Source of the DNA: Caballeronia sordidicola
GTDB lineage: Bacteria > Pseudomonadota > Gammaproteobacteria > Burkholderiales > Burkholderiaceae
Direction: 5' to 3'
Assembly (NCBI RefSeq): GCF_001544455.2
Contig: NZ_FCOC02000015.1
Coordinates: 1 to 64,000, forward strand
Length of the DNA: 64,000 bases
Every line of letters begins with the position of its first letter. Positions within the stretch are counted from its first letter, which is position 1. A program made the position numbers and the translations under genes. Below the pieces are notes generated by a model. That model did not search any database and had not been told where the DNA came from. It worked only from the letters and a program-made list of their open reading frames with translations. Positions 8,494 to 17,226 of the stretch are shown here, one piece after another.

Positions 8494-9242
8494 TTGGCAC
8501 GCTCCAGCTTGGCGGGATTGCTTCTTTCATCGCGCATCGACAACACCATGCCCACCGCCACGCCCACGACCACCGCCGCAAGCAATCCGAGCTTATAGGG
8601 CCAGCCGTTCCAAGCAAACGCCAGCATGCCGGCCGTGACCGCCGCCGCCACGAATCGCAGCGCTACCAACTGTGGCACGACGATCGCGATAAACGTAGCG
8701 ACCATCGCGAAGTCCAGGCCCTTGGACTGCAGTCCGGGAAACGCCGACCCAAACAGCAGGCCGATGACTGTCCAGATCTGCCAGTTCACGTACATGGACA
8801 CACCCGAGCCGAGGAAATAGTAAGGCCCCGTTTGTCCCACCGGCTGCTTCTGATAATGCGCATACGAGACGGCGAACACCTCGTCCGTCAGGAACGCGCC
8901 AAGTGTCCAGCGCCAGCGTGCGGGCAGGTGGGCCACATACGGCGCGAGCGTGGCGGAATACAGCACGTGGCGCACATTGACAATGAACGTCGTCGCCCAG
9001 ATCACGGCGAAACTGGCGTGCCCGGCGATCAAACCCAGCGCGATGAATTGCGCCGACCCCGCAAACACGGCCAGCGACATGAGCTGCACGGTCCACGCGT
9101 GCAACGGCCCCGTGGCCGCGAGCGTGCCGTAGATGACGCCGAACGGGGCGGCCCCGACCATCATTGGAATGGTGTCGCGCGCGCCCGCGCCGAACTCGGC
9201 GAGCTTGCGGGTCTGATACGGTGTTTTCAAGGTTTCCTCCAT
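8490..9242 (-). CDS. azlC: AzlC family branched-chain amino-acid exporter large subunit
   Basis: A 250-residue inner-membrane protein with the AzlC signature near the N-terminus (P.MVGAAPFGVIYG) and about six to seven helices. With AzlD it forms a two-component amino-acid exporter. It lies downstream of an AraC regulator on the same strand (69 bases), a common pairing in Burkholderiaceae. No clear Shine-Dalgarno precedes the ATG at 9242, so the start could be slightly further in. Confidence 0.88.
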   Translation of the reverse strand: MEETLKTPYQTRKLAEFGAGARDTIPMMVGAAPFGVIYGTLAATGPLHAWTVQLMSLAVFAGSAQFIALGLIAGHASFAVIWATTFIVNVRHVLYSATLAPYVAHLPARWRWTLGAFLTDEVFAVSYAHYQKQPVGQTGPYYFLGSGVSMYVNWQIWTVIGLLFGSAFPGLQSKGLDFAMVATFIAIVVPQLVALRFVAAAVTAGMLAFAWNGWPYKLGLLAAVVVGVAVGMVLSMRDERSNPAKLERAK

Positions 9243-9311
9243 GAACCAGGAGGATAGGACCTGGAACCGCGCGCTCGCTTGTACGTTCTTGCGGTCGGCA
9301 AAGACTTAGGG

Positions 9312-10151
9312 TTATCGCCAGCGTCCTGGCGGCACGCCGAACGTCTTCTTGAAGTGCCGCGTGAAATGGCTTTGATCGGTGAAACCGCTTGCCGCGGCCA
9401 CATCCGTTACCGACGCTCCCGCGCGTAATCCCTTTAGCGCGCGATTCAGGCGCATCTGGTTGCGCCACGCATGCGGCGCGAGCCCCGTTTCGCGCGTAAA
9501 GAGACGCGCGGCGTGGAAGGTCGAAAGCCCGACCGTCTGCGCCAATTCCGTCAGCGATAACGGTGCGCTCATGTCATCGACGAGCCGCGATTTCATCGAT
9601 TCCACGCGGGCTGTATCGAGCCGCATATGCGCAACCGGCGGGCGTTGCCCCGCATGCCGCACAAGCAGCGTGGATACTGCATCGAAAAGCGCGTGCTCCG
9701 CCGCGAGCGGGTCGCCGGCCGACTCCAGGACCTCCAGCCCTTCCAATGCCTGATGCGCCCGCTGCACGCGCCGGGCGACGTCGGCGTCGCGGATGATATC
9801 GGCGGGAAACCACGGCGTGGGCTGCGCTCGGCCTGCCACCTCATTTGCGACGGATTGCACGAATTCCACCGGCAGATAAAACACGCGATACCGCCAGCCG
9901 ACATCCATCGCCCGCGCGCCCGTATGCAACTCGCCTGGATTGATGATGGGCACCGAGCCCGCTTCCGCCACATATTTAGAGCCGCGATAGTCGTAGCATT
10001 CCGCGCCCTCTTCGATCACGGGAATGGTGTACGCGTCGTGCCAGTGCGGCGTGAACTCGTGGTCGTAATACTCGGCCGTCAGCATGTCCGCGCCCGGCAG
10101 GAGCGGCGTGCGCCAATAGCGCGCGGTATTGCTGAAACGGGTGGCGGTCAT
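9312..10151 (-). CDS. AraC family transcriptional regulator
   Basis: A 279-residue regulator with an N-terminal cupin-like sensor (HWHDAYTIPVIEEG, then INPGELH) and a C-terminal pair of helix-turn-helix motifs (LTELAQTVGLSTFHAARLF; VTDVAAASGFTDQSHFTRHF). It is upstream of azlCD on the same strand and most likely controls amino-acid export. The effector may be an exported amino acid, by analogy with similar loci. Confidence 0.9.
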   Translation of the reverse strand: MTATRFSNTARYWRTPLLPGADMLTAEYYDHEFTPHWHDAYTIPVIEEGAECYDYRGSKYVAEAGSVPIINPGELHTGARAMDVGWRYRVFYLPVEFVQSVANEVAGRAQPTPWFPADIIRDADVARRVQRAHQALEGLEVLESAGDPLAAEHALFDAVSTLLVRHAGQRPPVAHMRLDTARVESMKSRLVDDMSAPLSLTELAQTVGLSTFHAARLFTRETGLAPHAWRNQMRLNRALKGLRAGASVTDVAAASGFTDQSHFTRHFKKTFGVPPGRWR

Positions 10152-10236
10152 GGCTTGCGGTACCGTGGTCGAAACCGCAAGTTTATCCCGGCCGATGCGC
10201 GTGTGTTTTCAGCGGTCTGTGAAAAGCGTTTCCGAG

Positions 10237-11316
10237 TTAGGACACGGCGGCCGCGGACGGTTTGCGAAAACTCGTCAGCTTGCGGCGAAGTTCCTGATCG
10301 GCGCGGGCGAGCAACAACGCCAGTACGATTGAAACGGACGCCACTGTCAACGTCTGCGCGACGGGATTGAAAAACCGGATATCGAACAATTCGAATACCA
10401 GCCGGTAAATCGGAAAATGGATCACATAAAGCGGATATGAAAGTTCGCCCAATACCTTGCATATCTGTTTGCCAATGCCGCCGATGGACACCGAGCACAG
10501 CAAGGCCACCGATAAAGGCACCAGCGTCAGCGAATTGACGAACGCAATCTTGGGATCGCCCACCGTAAAGCACAACAATGCCGCGCCGGTGACCACAGCC
10601 GTAAATATCCGGTGCGGATGTTTATGCTGAAGTCCGATGGAAAAGATAAAGACGCCCGCAAAAAACTCTGCGATCACACGCGGAAAACCGACCATGAAAC
10701 TCTTCGCGCCCCAGCCCGGATTGATTTTATGAAATACCAGCGTACAGGCAATAAAAGCGGCAAAGGCAAGGATGGAAACCGTTGCATTCGGCAATTTGCG
10801 AACCTTTGCCAGATACGCAAAAAATACGACGTTGACGAATAACTCGAAGAACAGCGACCAGGACGGATCATTTAACGGAAACGCTGCGCCGAAGACCACG
10901 TCCTGACCGAACGGCCAGGCAATGTCGTTGAAGTACGGCAGCCAGAACGCGCCGAGCGCCGTGGCGGTGACCAGTTGCGAAGTGGATATCTGCGGCGTTC
11001 CTGTTTTGGCAATCGACAGCAATACCGCGCACACGCCTATAGCCAGTCCAAACAAATAAAGCGGCCCGAGCCGCGCGAGACGCACGAATGCGAACTCGCG
11101 GAACGTCATGCCGTTCAGGATTTTCTTGCTGTAGCTGTGCGCGATCACGAAGCCCGAGAGCACGAAAAACAGGTCCACGGCGACCCATGCACCGCCGAAC
11201 CAGTCCCAGCCCGTGTGCTGGCTATAGTGATGCAGCATGACCGCAACGGCTGCAATGCCTCTCAGACCGTCCAGCAAGTCGAATCGTGTGGACTTCATGG
11301 CGTTTATCGCGTTCAT
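10237..11316 (-). CDS. Acyltransferase family 3 (OafA/NodX-type) membrane protein
   Basis: An integral membrane acyltransferase of about 359 residues. RFDLLDGLRGIAAVAVMLHH with the family-conserved histidine opens the domain, then FFVLSGFVIA and about ten helices. These enzymes O-acetylate lipopolysaccharide, capsule or other surface glycans. An open frame extends to 11472, but the extra residues are not family-like; I take the ATG at 11316, with 11298 as an alternative, and no strong ribosome site decides. The gene stands alone, so the glycan target is unknown. Confidence 0.82.
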   Translation of the reverse strand: MNAINAMKSTRFDLLDGLRGIAAVAVMLHHYSQHTGWDWFGGAWVAVDLFFVLSGFVIAHSYSKKILNGMTFREFAFVRLARLGPLYLFGLAIGVCAVLLSIAKTGTPQISTSQLVTATALGAFWLPYFNDIAWPFGQDVVFGAAFPLNDPSWSLFFELFVNVVFFAYLAKVRKLPNATVSILAFAAFIACTLVFHKINPGWGAKSFMVGFPRVIAEFFAGVFIFSIGLQHKHPHRIFTAVVTGAALLCFTVGDPKIAFVNSLTLVPLSVALLCSVSIGGIGKQICKVLGELSYPLYVIHFPIYRLVFELFDIRFFNPVAQTLTVASVSIVLALLLARADQELRRKLTSFRKPSAAAVS

Positions 11317-11623
11317 GATTTCCGGATCGTGATTTTCGAGCGCCCAGTGTAGGGTGGAAAAAATGCAATCCCGGTCGGGAAAAATATCGGCTTGCGGCGC
11401 GACGCCGAGAAAAAATTGAAAAATAAATCGAAAGGAAAGGGTTGCAGTGGTAACCGCTCCAATTTCTTTCATTTTTATTACATCGATTTGTTCCTGCCTT
11501 GCTCCCGCCCGGTTCGTGCGCGGGAATTTTGAATCGCTTAGAAAACAAAAGAGTTGCTAATAGACTTTGCGTTGTCCCGGACATTTGCACGCGCCGGGCA
11601 CCCTTCCACGTTTCAGGGCAAAC

Positions 11624-12436
11624 ATGAAAACCTCAAAGTTGTTGATGACACTTGGCGTGGTTGCGCTCAGCGTGCTCGCGCGCGTGGCGCCCGCGCATGC
11701 GGACGCACTGGATGACATAGAGAAGCGCGGCGTATTGCGTGTGGCAGTCCCGCAGGATTTCGCGCCGTTTGGATCGGTCGGTCCGAGCATGCAACTGGAA
11801 GGACTGGATATCGACATTTCCGCGCTGCTGGCCAAAAAGCTCGGCGCGAAGCTTGAACTGGTGCCCGTTACAAGCGCCAATCGCATCCCCTATTTGCAGA
11901 CAAAGAAAGTGGACCTGATCGTCTCGACACTCGGCCGCGATGCCGAGCGCGACAAGGTCATCGATTTCTCGCAGTCTTATTCGCCCTATAACAACAGCGT
12001 GTACGGGCCGGCGAACATGAAGATCGATGGGCCGGCGGACATGGCGGGCAAGACGGTTGGCGTGGCGCGCGGCACGTTCGAGGATCTGATGCTGACCAAG
12101 AGCGTGCCGCCCTCTACAAACATCAAGCGTTTCGAGGACAACAGCGGGATGATTTCCGCGTACCTCGCGGGTCAGGTTCCGCTGGTCGGCACGGGGGATT
12201 TTGTCGCGAACAAGATTGCCGCGACCTTACCGGCGTCGGCGCCGAACAAGCCCGCGCTCAAGTACGTGATTCACGAATCGGCGTGTCACGTCGGATTGAA
12301 CAAGGGCGAGCCGAAGCTCCAGGCGAAGGTCGATGCGATTCTCACCGACGCCAAGAAAAGCGGCGAGTTGAACGGCATTGTGGAGAAGTGGCTGCACGTG
12401 CCCTTGCCGGTGAAGATGGCGCAGAGCACGGATTGA
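11624..12436 (+). CDS. Orphan periplasmic amino-acid-binding protein (SBP family 3)
   Basis: A 270-residue binding protein. The signal peptide ends ARVAPAHA and the mature domain begins DALDDIEKRGVLRVAVPQ, followed by LEGLDIDISALLAKKLG and DLIVSTLGR. No permease or ATPase is next to it, so it either serves a remote ABC system or acts in sensing. The ATG at 11624 is preferred to an upstream ATG at 11567 because it gives a normal signal peptide. It is related only at family level to the binding protein at 134-952. Confidence 0.86.
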   Translation: MKTSKLLMTLGVVALSVLARVAPAHADALDDIEKRGVLRVAVPQDFAPFGSVGPSMQLEGLDIDISALLAKKLGAKLELVPVTSANRIPYLQTKKVDLIVSTLGRDAERDKVIDFSQSYSPYNNSVYGPANMKIDGPADMAGKTVGVARGTFEDLMLTKSVPPSTNIKRFEDNSGMISAYLAGQVPLVGTGDFVANKIAATLPASAPNKPALKYVIHESACHVGLNKGEPKLQAKVDAILTDAKKSGELNGIVEKWLHVPLPVKMAQSTD

Positions 12437-12454
12437 GCGTGGTCTTTCTGAATT

Positions 12455-12488
12455 GAAGCTGGCCTGTTAAGCCTTCAGCGCCAGCTTC
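12455..12488. terminator. Possible terminator hairpin between convergent genes
   Basis: GAAGCTGGC and GCCAGCTTC form perfect 9-base arms around a 16-base loop, between the convergent stops of the binding protein (12436) and prfC (12505). No strong T-run follows on either strand, so this is only a candidate. Confidence 0.35.
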
Positions 12489-12504
12489 GATTCCATGAAG
12501 CAGC

Positions 12505-14106
12505 TTAAATCGACTTCTGGAACGGCGCGCCCGAATGCTCCCGCAATTCGTTGAAAACGATCTTCGGCCACGCCTTCTGCGCAACATCGATTTCGGAAAC
12601 ATGCGAAGCAAGATACGTTGGCGCGTTTGACGCATCCAGCGCAATGCGCGCTGCATAGGCGTCGGTGAAACGGCGCAACTCCGCCGCGTCGTCGCACGTC
12701 ACCCATCGCGACATCCGATACCGCGCCGGCATGATGCGCACATCGACCTTGTATTCCGCCGATAACCGGTGCGACACCACTTCGAACTGCAACTGCCCCA
12801 CTGCGCCAAGAATGGTGGAACCGCCCAGCACAGGACGGAACACCTGGATCGCGCCTTCGTCGCCGAGTTGACGCAGCGCTTCGCCCAACTGCTTCGCACG
12901 AATCGGGTCGACCACTTCGACCGTCTGGAAAATTTCCGGCGCGAAGAAGGGCAAGCCAACGAACTGCAACATCTCGCCTTCAGTCAGGGTATCGCCGAGA
13001 CTCAGCGTGCCATGATTCGGAATACCAATGATATCGCCGGGATACGCTTCGCTCACCGTCTCACGGCGTTGCGACAGAAACGTCACCACGTTGCTCGCCC
13101 GAAACGTCTTGCCCGAGCGCGTCACCTTCAGCGCCATGCCGCGCTCGAAATGCCCTGAACACACGCGGATAAACGCCACGCGGTCGCGGTGCGCCGGATC
13201 CATGTTGGCCTGCACCTTGAACACCACGCCGGTAAAACGCGGCTCTTCAGGCAACACCGGACGTTGCACCGACATACGCATGGCAGGCGGCGGCGCGAGG
13301 TCGACAAGCGCGTCGAGAATTTCCTTCACGCCAAAGTTGTTGATCGCCGATCCAAACAAGACCGGAGATTGTTCGCCCGCGAGAAAGGCGGTGCGATCAA
13401 ATGCAGGCGTCGCGCCCGTGATCAGGTCGATCTCTTCCTTCGCGCGCGTCCAGCTCGAACCGAAACGGCGTTCGCCGTCTGCGTCCGAGAGAGCCTGAAC
13501 GGTTTCCACCGCACCGCCAGCCGTGTCCTGCCCCGCGCGAAATACGCGCACCTGGTCGTGCGCAATGTCGTAGACGCCCTGGAACTCCTTGCCCATGCCG
13601 ATGGGCCAGGTAAATGGCACGGCAGCAACGCCAAGGTGCTGTTCGATTTCATCGAGCAGTTCCAGCGGCTGGCGCACTTCGCGGTCCATCTTGTTGATGA
13701 ACGTGAGAATCGGCGTGCGGCGGCTGCGGCAGACTTCCAACAGCTTGAGCGTCTGGGCTTCGACGCCGTTTGCACCGTCGATCACCATCACGGCGGCATC
13801 CACAGCCGTCAGGACGCGATACGTATCTTCGGAAAAGTCTTCGTGCCCGGGGGTATCGAGCAGATTGATGACACAGTCGCCATATTCGAACTGCATCACG
13901 GAGCTGGCCACGGAAATGCCCCGCTGCTTTTCGATTTCCATCCAGTCGGACGTTGCGTAGCGGTTGCTTTTCCGGCCCTTCACGGTGCCGGCGATCTGGA
14001 TCGCGCCCGAAAACAGCAAGAGCTTTTCTGTCAGCGTGGTTTTACCCGCGTCAGGGTGGGAAATGACCGCGAACGTGCGGCGCCGTTTGAGTTCGGAGAG
14101 TGCCAT
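12505..14106 (-). CDS. prfC: Peptide chain release factor 3
   Basis: A 533-residue translational GTPase that recycles RF1/RF2 from the ribosome after termination. G1 SHPDAGKTT (residues 16-24), G3 DTPGHEDF (84-91) and G4 NKMD (138-141) are intact, and RF3-specific stretches such as RRTFAVISHPDAGKTTLTEK at the N-terminus distinguish it from EF-G. Length matches the family. It stands alone, with the binding protein convergent downstream. Confidence 0.95.
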   Translation of the reverse strand: MALSELKRRRTFAVISHPDAGKTTLTEKLLLFSGAIQIAGTVKGRKSNRYATSDWMEIEKQRGISVASSVMQFEYGDCVINLLDTPGHEDFSEDTYRVLTAVDAAVMVIDGANGVEAQTLKLLEVCRSRRTPILTFINKMDREVRQPLELLDEIEQHLGVAAVPFTWPIGMGKEFQGVYDIAHDQVRVFRAGQDTAGGAVETVQALSDADGERRFGSSWTRAKEEIDLITGATPAFDRTAFLAGEQSPVLFGSAINNFGVKEILDALVDLAPPPAMRMSVQRPVLPEEPRFTGVVFKVQANMDPAHRDRVAFIRVCSGHFERGMALKVTRSGKTFRASNVVTFLSQRRETVSEAYPGDIIGIPNHGTLSLGDTLTEGEMLQFVGLPFFAPEIFQTVEVVDPIRAKQLGEALRQLGDEGAIQVFRPVLGGSTILGAVGQLQFEVVSHRLSAEYKVDVRIMPARYRMSRWVTCDDAAELRRFTDAYAARIALDASNAPTYLASHVSEIDVAQKAWPKIVFNELREHSGAPFQKSI

Positions 14107-14508
14107 CTGTACGGGAAAAGAGCTGAAGGTTGCGCGTTCGGTTCAAGCGCGCGAAGCGGCGTGCGCGGCCTGGATGGCCGATAAATCGACAGGCTGGCAG
14201 CCCGCGGCGCGATGAAGGAACGGCGGCGCAAAAAGCCGCGTGGTGTGGATGATACACGTCACCACGCAGCAGCATGGGAAAGGCGCCGGCAAAGCGATTC
14301 TCTGACCATCGTTCGGCGTCGTGACAGCCGGCCCCGCCTTACAGATTCATAACCCCGAGCGTACAACGAAAAACGGCCCGGACGCGCAGGTCATGCGCGT
14401 CCGGGCCGCCAACTCCAAGGCCCCGTGTCACCCGTCCCATACCTTGAATGAAGGTATTTTCTCCGGACGGTTACACGGTCGAACCGGGCTTTTACCGCAC
14501 CCTAAAGC
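14107..14508. other. Gene-free interval upstream of prfC
   Basis: About 400 bases with no convincing coding frame. It carries the prfC leader on the right-hand side of that gene and the strong hairpin at 14375-14407 that ends the small basic protein transcript. Nothing else was recognised. Confidence 0.5.
14375..14407 (-). terminator. Strong Rho-independent terminator of the small basic secreted protein gene
   Basis: GGCCCGGACGCGC and its exact 13-base complement GCGCGTCCGGGCC flank a 7-base loop. On the minus strand the stem is followed by GTTTTTCGTT, a proper U-tract, placing the terminator about 100 bases after the stop of the gene at 14509-14727. Confidence 0.8.
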
Positions 14509-14727
14509 TTAGGGCTTTGCTGCCGACGACGGGATTGCCGAAGCTGCCGTCTTGTTCTTGTGATGCTTCTTGTGGTGCTTCTTGGCCTTGTGCGCGCTGG
14601 CGGGTTGAGCCGCGTCTGCCGTGGTTGCAGCCGGAGCTGCGGGCGCTACAGCAGGAGCCGAAGCTTGTGCGAACACAGCAGCGGAAAACAAGGCGGCGAG
14701 CGATGCAGCAACGAGTTGCTTTTTCAT
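14509..14727 (-). CDS. Small exported Ala/His/Lys-rich protein (Asr-like composition)
   Basis: A 72-residue protein with a clear signal peptide (MKKQLVAASLAALFSAAVFA, cleavage near AFA-QA), an Ala/Pro linker, then a dense basic cluster HKAKKHHKKHHKNKT. The make-up resembles the enterobacterial acid-shock protein Asr, which is also exported, alanine-rich and ends in Lys/His-rich segments; there is no reliable alignment, so this is compositional inference. It has its own strong terminator, suggesting an abundant monocistronic message. Alternative roles are metal binding or nucleic-acid/polyanion binding in the periplasm. Confidence 0.65.
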   Translation of the reverse strand: MKKQLVAASLAALFSAAVFAQASAPAVAPAAPAATTADAAQPASAHKAKKHHKKHHKNKTAASAIPSSAAKP

Positions 14728-14906
14728 GACAGTAAGACCCTTCGTGGTTGTTTAACAGTGTCGCGGCTTGCGTGTCGCGATTACCTGTTTAACGCCTCAT
14801 CGCCGAGTGTGTTGACACGGATCGGAAGAAAACTTTGGCAGCGGGGTAAATATATGAGCGGCCGTTTCCGTCATTGCATGACTTTGTTCGCTACTGTTTG
14901 GAAGGT

Positions 14907-16142
14907 TCAGAAGCTCGAAGCCGAACCGCTGCCCACAGCGACACGCGGCGATTCACCCAGCCAGATCCAGACTAGAGCGCCAAGCAGCGCGCACGCGAAC
15001 ATGACGCTGCTCATCGCCTGGGGACCGACACGGGCAAACAGCATCGCGACTAGCGAACTCGACGCCGCGCCGCACAGCATCTGAACCGACGTCAACAGGC
15101 CGCCCGCCACGCCGGCAAGCTCAGGCACGGGATCGAGCGCGCCGCGAGTCGCACTCGGCGCGGCAAGCCCGAAGCAGAATGTGCAGGCGACGAGCAACGG
15201 CATGATGGTGAGCAAACTCGCAAGATGCAGCGCATTCAATACGCCAAGGCCGACAGTAGCAGCCAGCGTGACGCCGATTGCAACGGCAAGGATGCAGCGC
15301 GACCCCACCCCGCGCGACGCAACCAGTCCGTTGACCGTTGCGCCGGCAACAATACCGAGTCCGGTCGTCGCGAACATGGCGGCATAGACGGCTGGCTTTA
15401 TGTGCAGGACATGCAGCAATACCAGCGGCGACCCGGCCACGTACGCAAACATCCAGCCGAACCCGAAGCCGTTGATCAGGATGGATCCAATGACCGGCCG
15501 ATGAGTCAACACACGCCAGTATTGTTGACGCAGCCCGGTCGCCACAAAGTCCTCGCTTCGTGACGGCGCTGATTCTTCAAGACCTTTCCATGTGGCGACA
15601 GCCGCCAGCAAACCGCACACCGCCACGACGCCGTAGATACCGCGCCATTGGACCGCCGCGAGCAACGCAACGCCAACGGAAGGCGCCACGATCGGCGCAA
15701 CATTGGCGACGACGGTGATGGCCGCGAGGCGGCGTTGCATCGCGTTGCCTTCGAAGAGATCGCGCACGACAGCCAGCGCGACTGTCATGCCCGCACCTGC
15801 CCCGGCGCCCTGCACCAGTCGTGCGCCCAGCAATACGCCCATGCCGGGCGCGAGCGCCGACACAACCCCGCCAGCCGTGAACAACGCCAGCCCGAGGAGA
15901 AGCGTGGGCTTGCGGCCGTGGGCATCGGAGAGCGGACCGTACACAATCGGCCCGAACGCAAAACCCGCCATGAAGAGACTGAGCGTCAATCCCGCCTGGC
16001 TCGCGCTTGCATGCAGCGAGTTTGCAATATCGACGAGCGCGGGCAGCGCCATATCGATGGAAATGGGCGGCAACGCAGCCAGCGCGCCAAGATAGACGGC
16101 GAACAGAACCGACTGCGGACGCAGCCTCAAGCGCGTTGTCAT
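14907..16142 (-). CDS. MFS multidrug efflux transporter, Bcr/CflA family
   Basis: A 411-residue transporter with 12 predicted helices. It opens with PPISIDMALPAL, then has motif A as GPLSDAHGRKPTLLLGL after helix 2 and the antiporter-type helix 5 segment (QGAGAGAGMTVALAVVRDLF), all typical of drug:H+ antiporters of the Bcr/CflA type. Its start lies one base after the stop of the quinone reductase gene (16144), so the two form one operon, probably controlled by the divergent LysR gene at 17227. Confidence 0.88.
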   Translation of the reverse strand: MTTRLRLRPQSVLFAVYLGALAALPPISIDMALPALVDIANSLHASASQAGLTLSLFMAGFAFGPIVYGPLSDAHGRKPTLLLGLALFTAGGVVSALAPGMGVLLGARLVQGAGAGAGMTVALAVVRDLFEGNAMQRRLAAITVVANVAPIVAPSVGVALLAAVQWRGIYGVVAVCGLLAAVATWKGLEESAPSRSEDFVATGLRQQYWRVLTHRPVIGSILINGFGFGWMFAYVAGSPLVLLHVLHIKPAVYAAMFATTGLGIVAGATVNGLVASRGVGSRCILAVAIGVTLAATVGLGVLNALHLASLLTIMPLLVACTFCFGLAAPSATRGALDPVPELAGVAGGLLTSVQMLCGAASSSLVAMLFARVGPQAMSSVMFACALLGALVWIWLGESPRVAVGSGSASSF

Positions 16143-16143
16143 C

Positions 16144-17106
16144 TCACGCCCGCGACTGCGGCGTCAGCACCACGCGGCCTTTCGTTCCCGCCGCCACCGC
16201 CCGATACGCCGCCTGCGCATCGTTGAGCGCGAATGTCTGTGCAATAACCGGCGCCTTGTAGCTGCCGTCCTCGAAGCCGGCGCGCAGCGCTTCAAGCATT
16301 GCGCCCGATGACACCAGGTCGCGCTTGAGCGTGTCGACACCTATCAGACGGCTTTCGTTGTGATAGAAATCGGCGAGGTTGAAGGTGACGTCGCGCCGGT
16401 CCGTCGCCGATATTTCCACCAGCCGCCCGCGCACTTTCAGCATGTGCACGGCGGTTTCGAACATGGAACCGCCGACGGTATCGAACACGACATCCGCGCC
16501 GCCATTCGTCAGCGAGCGAATCTCGTCGACGAAACCGGCCGCTTGCGAGTCCACCATTGCGTCAACGTACGCACTCGCGGAATGCGCGCCGCGCCCTACG
16601 CCCACCACGTTCGCGCCGATCCGTTTCGCGATCTGCGCCGCCGCGCCGCCCACGCCGCCCAGCCCGATGATCGCAATGCGCTCGCCCGCCTGCAGTTGCG
16701 CGGCCTCCACGACGGCGCACCACGCGGTGATGAAGTTCACACCTATCGCCGATGCCTCCTCGAAGCTCAGATTGGCCGGCTTGCGATGCAAGCTCGCGAC
16801 CGGCACAACCAGTTCTTCGGCATGCGTGCCATCGCGGGTAAAGCCGACATCGCCGCCCGAACCCCACACCTGCGCGCCCAGCCACTCGGCCGGGCCTTCG
16901 ATCACCACGCCCGAATAATCGCGGCCCGGCGTGCGCGGCAGCGTGGTCTGGCTCATGCGGCCCTCGACGTTCTTTACGTCACTCGGATTGATCGATGCCG
17001 CGAAAACCCGCACGACCGCTTCGTTCGCCGATGCCCGTGGTGATGGCAATTCCTCCACGGCCAGAACGCCCGGATCGCCGTGCTGGTTGAAGCGCAATGC
17101 TTTCAT
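16144..17106 (-). CDS. Zinc-independent quinone oxidoreductase / MDR-family alcohol dehydrogenase-like protein
   Basis: A 320-residue medium-chain reductase. It begins MKALRFNQHGDPGVL, carries the NADP loop GLGGVGG (glycines 148, 150, 153) and lacks the catalytic zinc ligands, as in quinone reductases (QOR/zeta-crystallin group). It probably reduces quinones or enones with NADPH. First gene of an operon with the Bcr-type exporter, and divergent from a LysR regulator: together they look like a detoxify-and-export unit for an electrophilic compound (inference). Confidence 0.86.
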   Translation of the reverse strand: MKALRFNQHGDPGVLAVEELPSPRASANEAVVRVFAASINPSDVKNVEGRMSQTTLPRTPGRDYSGVVIEGPAEWLGAQVWGSGGDVGFTRDGTHAEELVVPVASLHRKPANLSFEEASAIGVNFITAWCAVVEAAQLQAGERIAIIGLGGVGGAAAQIAKRIGANVVGVGRGAHSASAYVDAMVDSQAAGFVDEIRSLTNGGADVVFDTVGGSMFETAVHMLKVRGRLVEISATDRRDVTFNLADFYHNESRLIGVDTLKRDLVSSGAMLEALRAGFEDGSYKAPVIAQTFALNDAQAAYRAVAAGTKGRVVLTPQSRA

Positions 17107-17183
17107 GGTAATTCCTCCGTTGCAATGACCGCATTATTCACGCGCCCCGGCATGACGAAAAGGCGGCGGCGCGCATAGAATCG

Positions 17184-17198
17184 TTGCGTGAAGCGCAA
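17184..17198. promoter_or_regulatory. Candidate LysR operator with T-N11-A core
   Basis: TTGCGTGAAGCGCAA has perfect 5-base arms around a 5-base centre and contains the LysR-type T-N11-A pattern. It lies between the quinone reductase gene and the divergent LysR gene, about 28 bases before the regulator start. Function is inference. Confidence 0.5.
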
Positions 17199-17226
17199 AG
17201 ATAAAACTTGAAAATGGACATGACAC

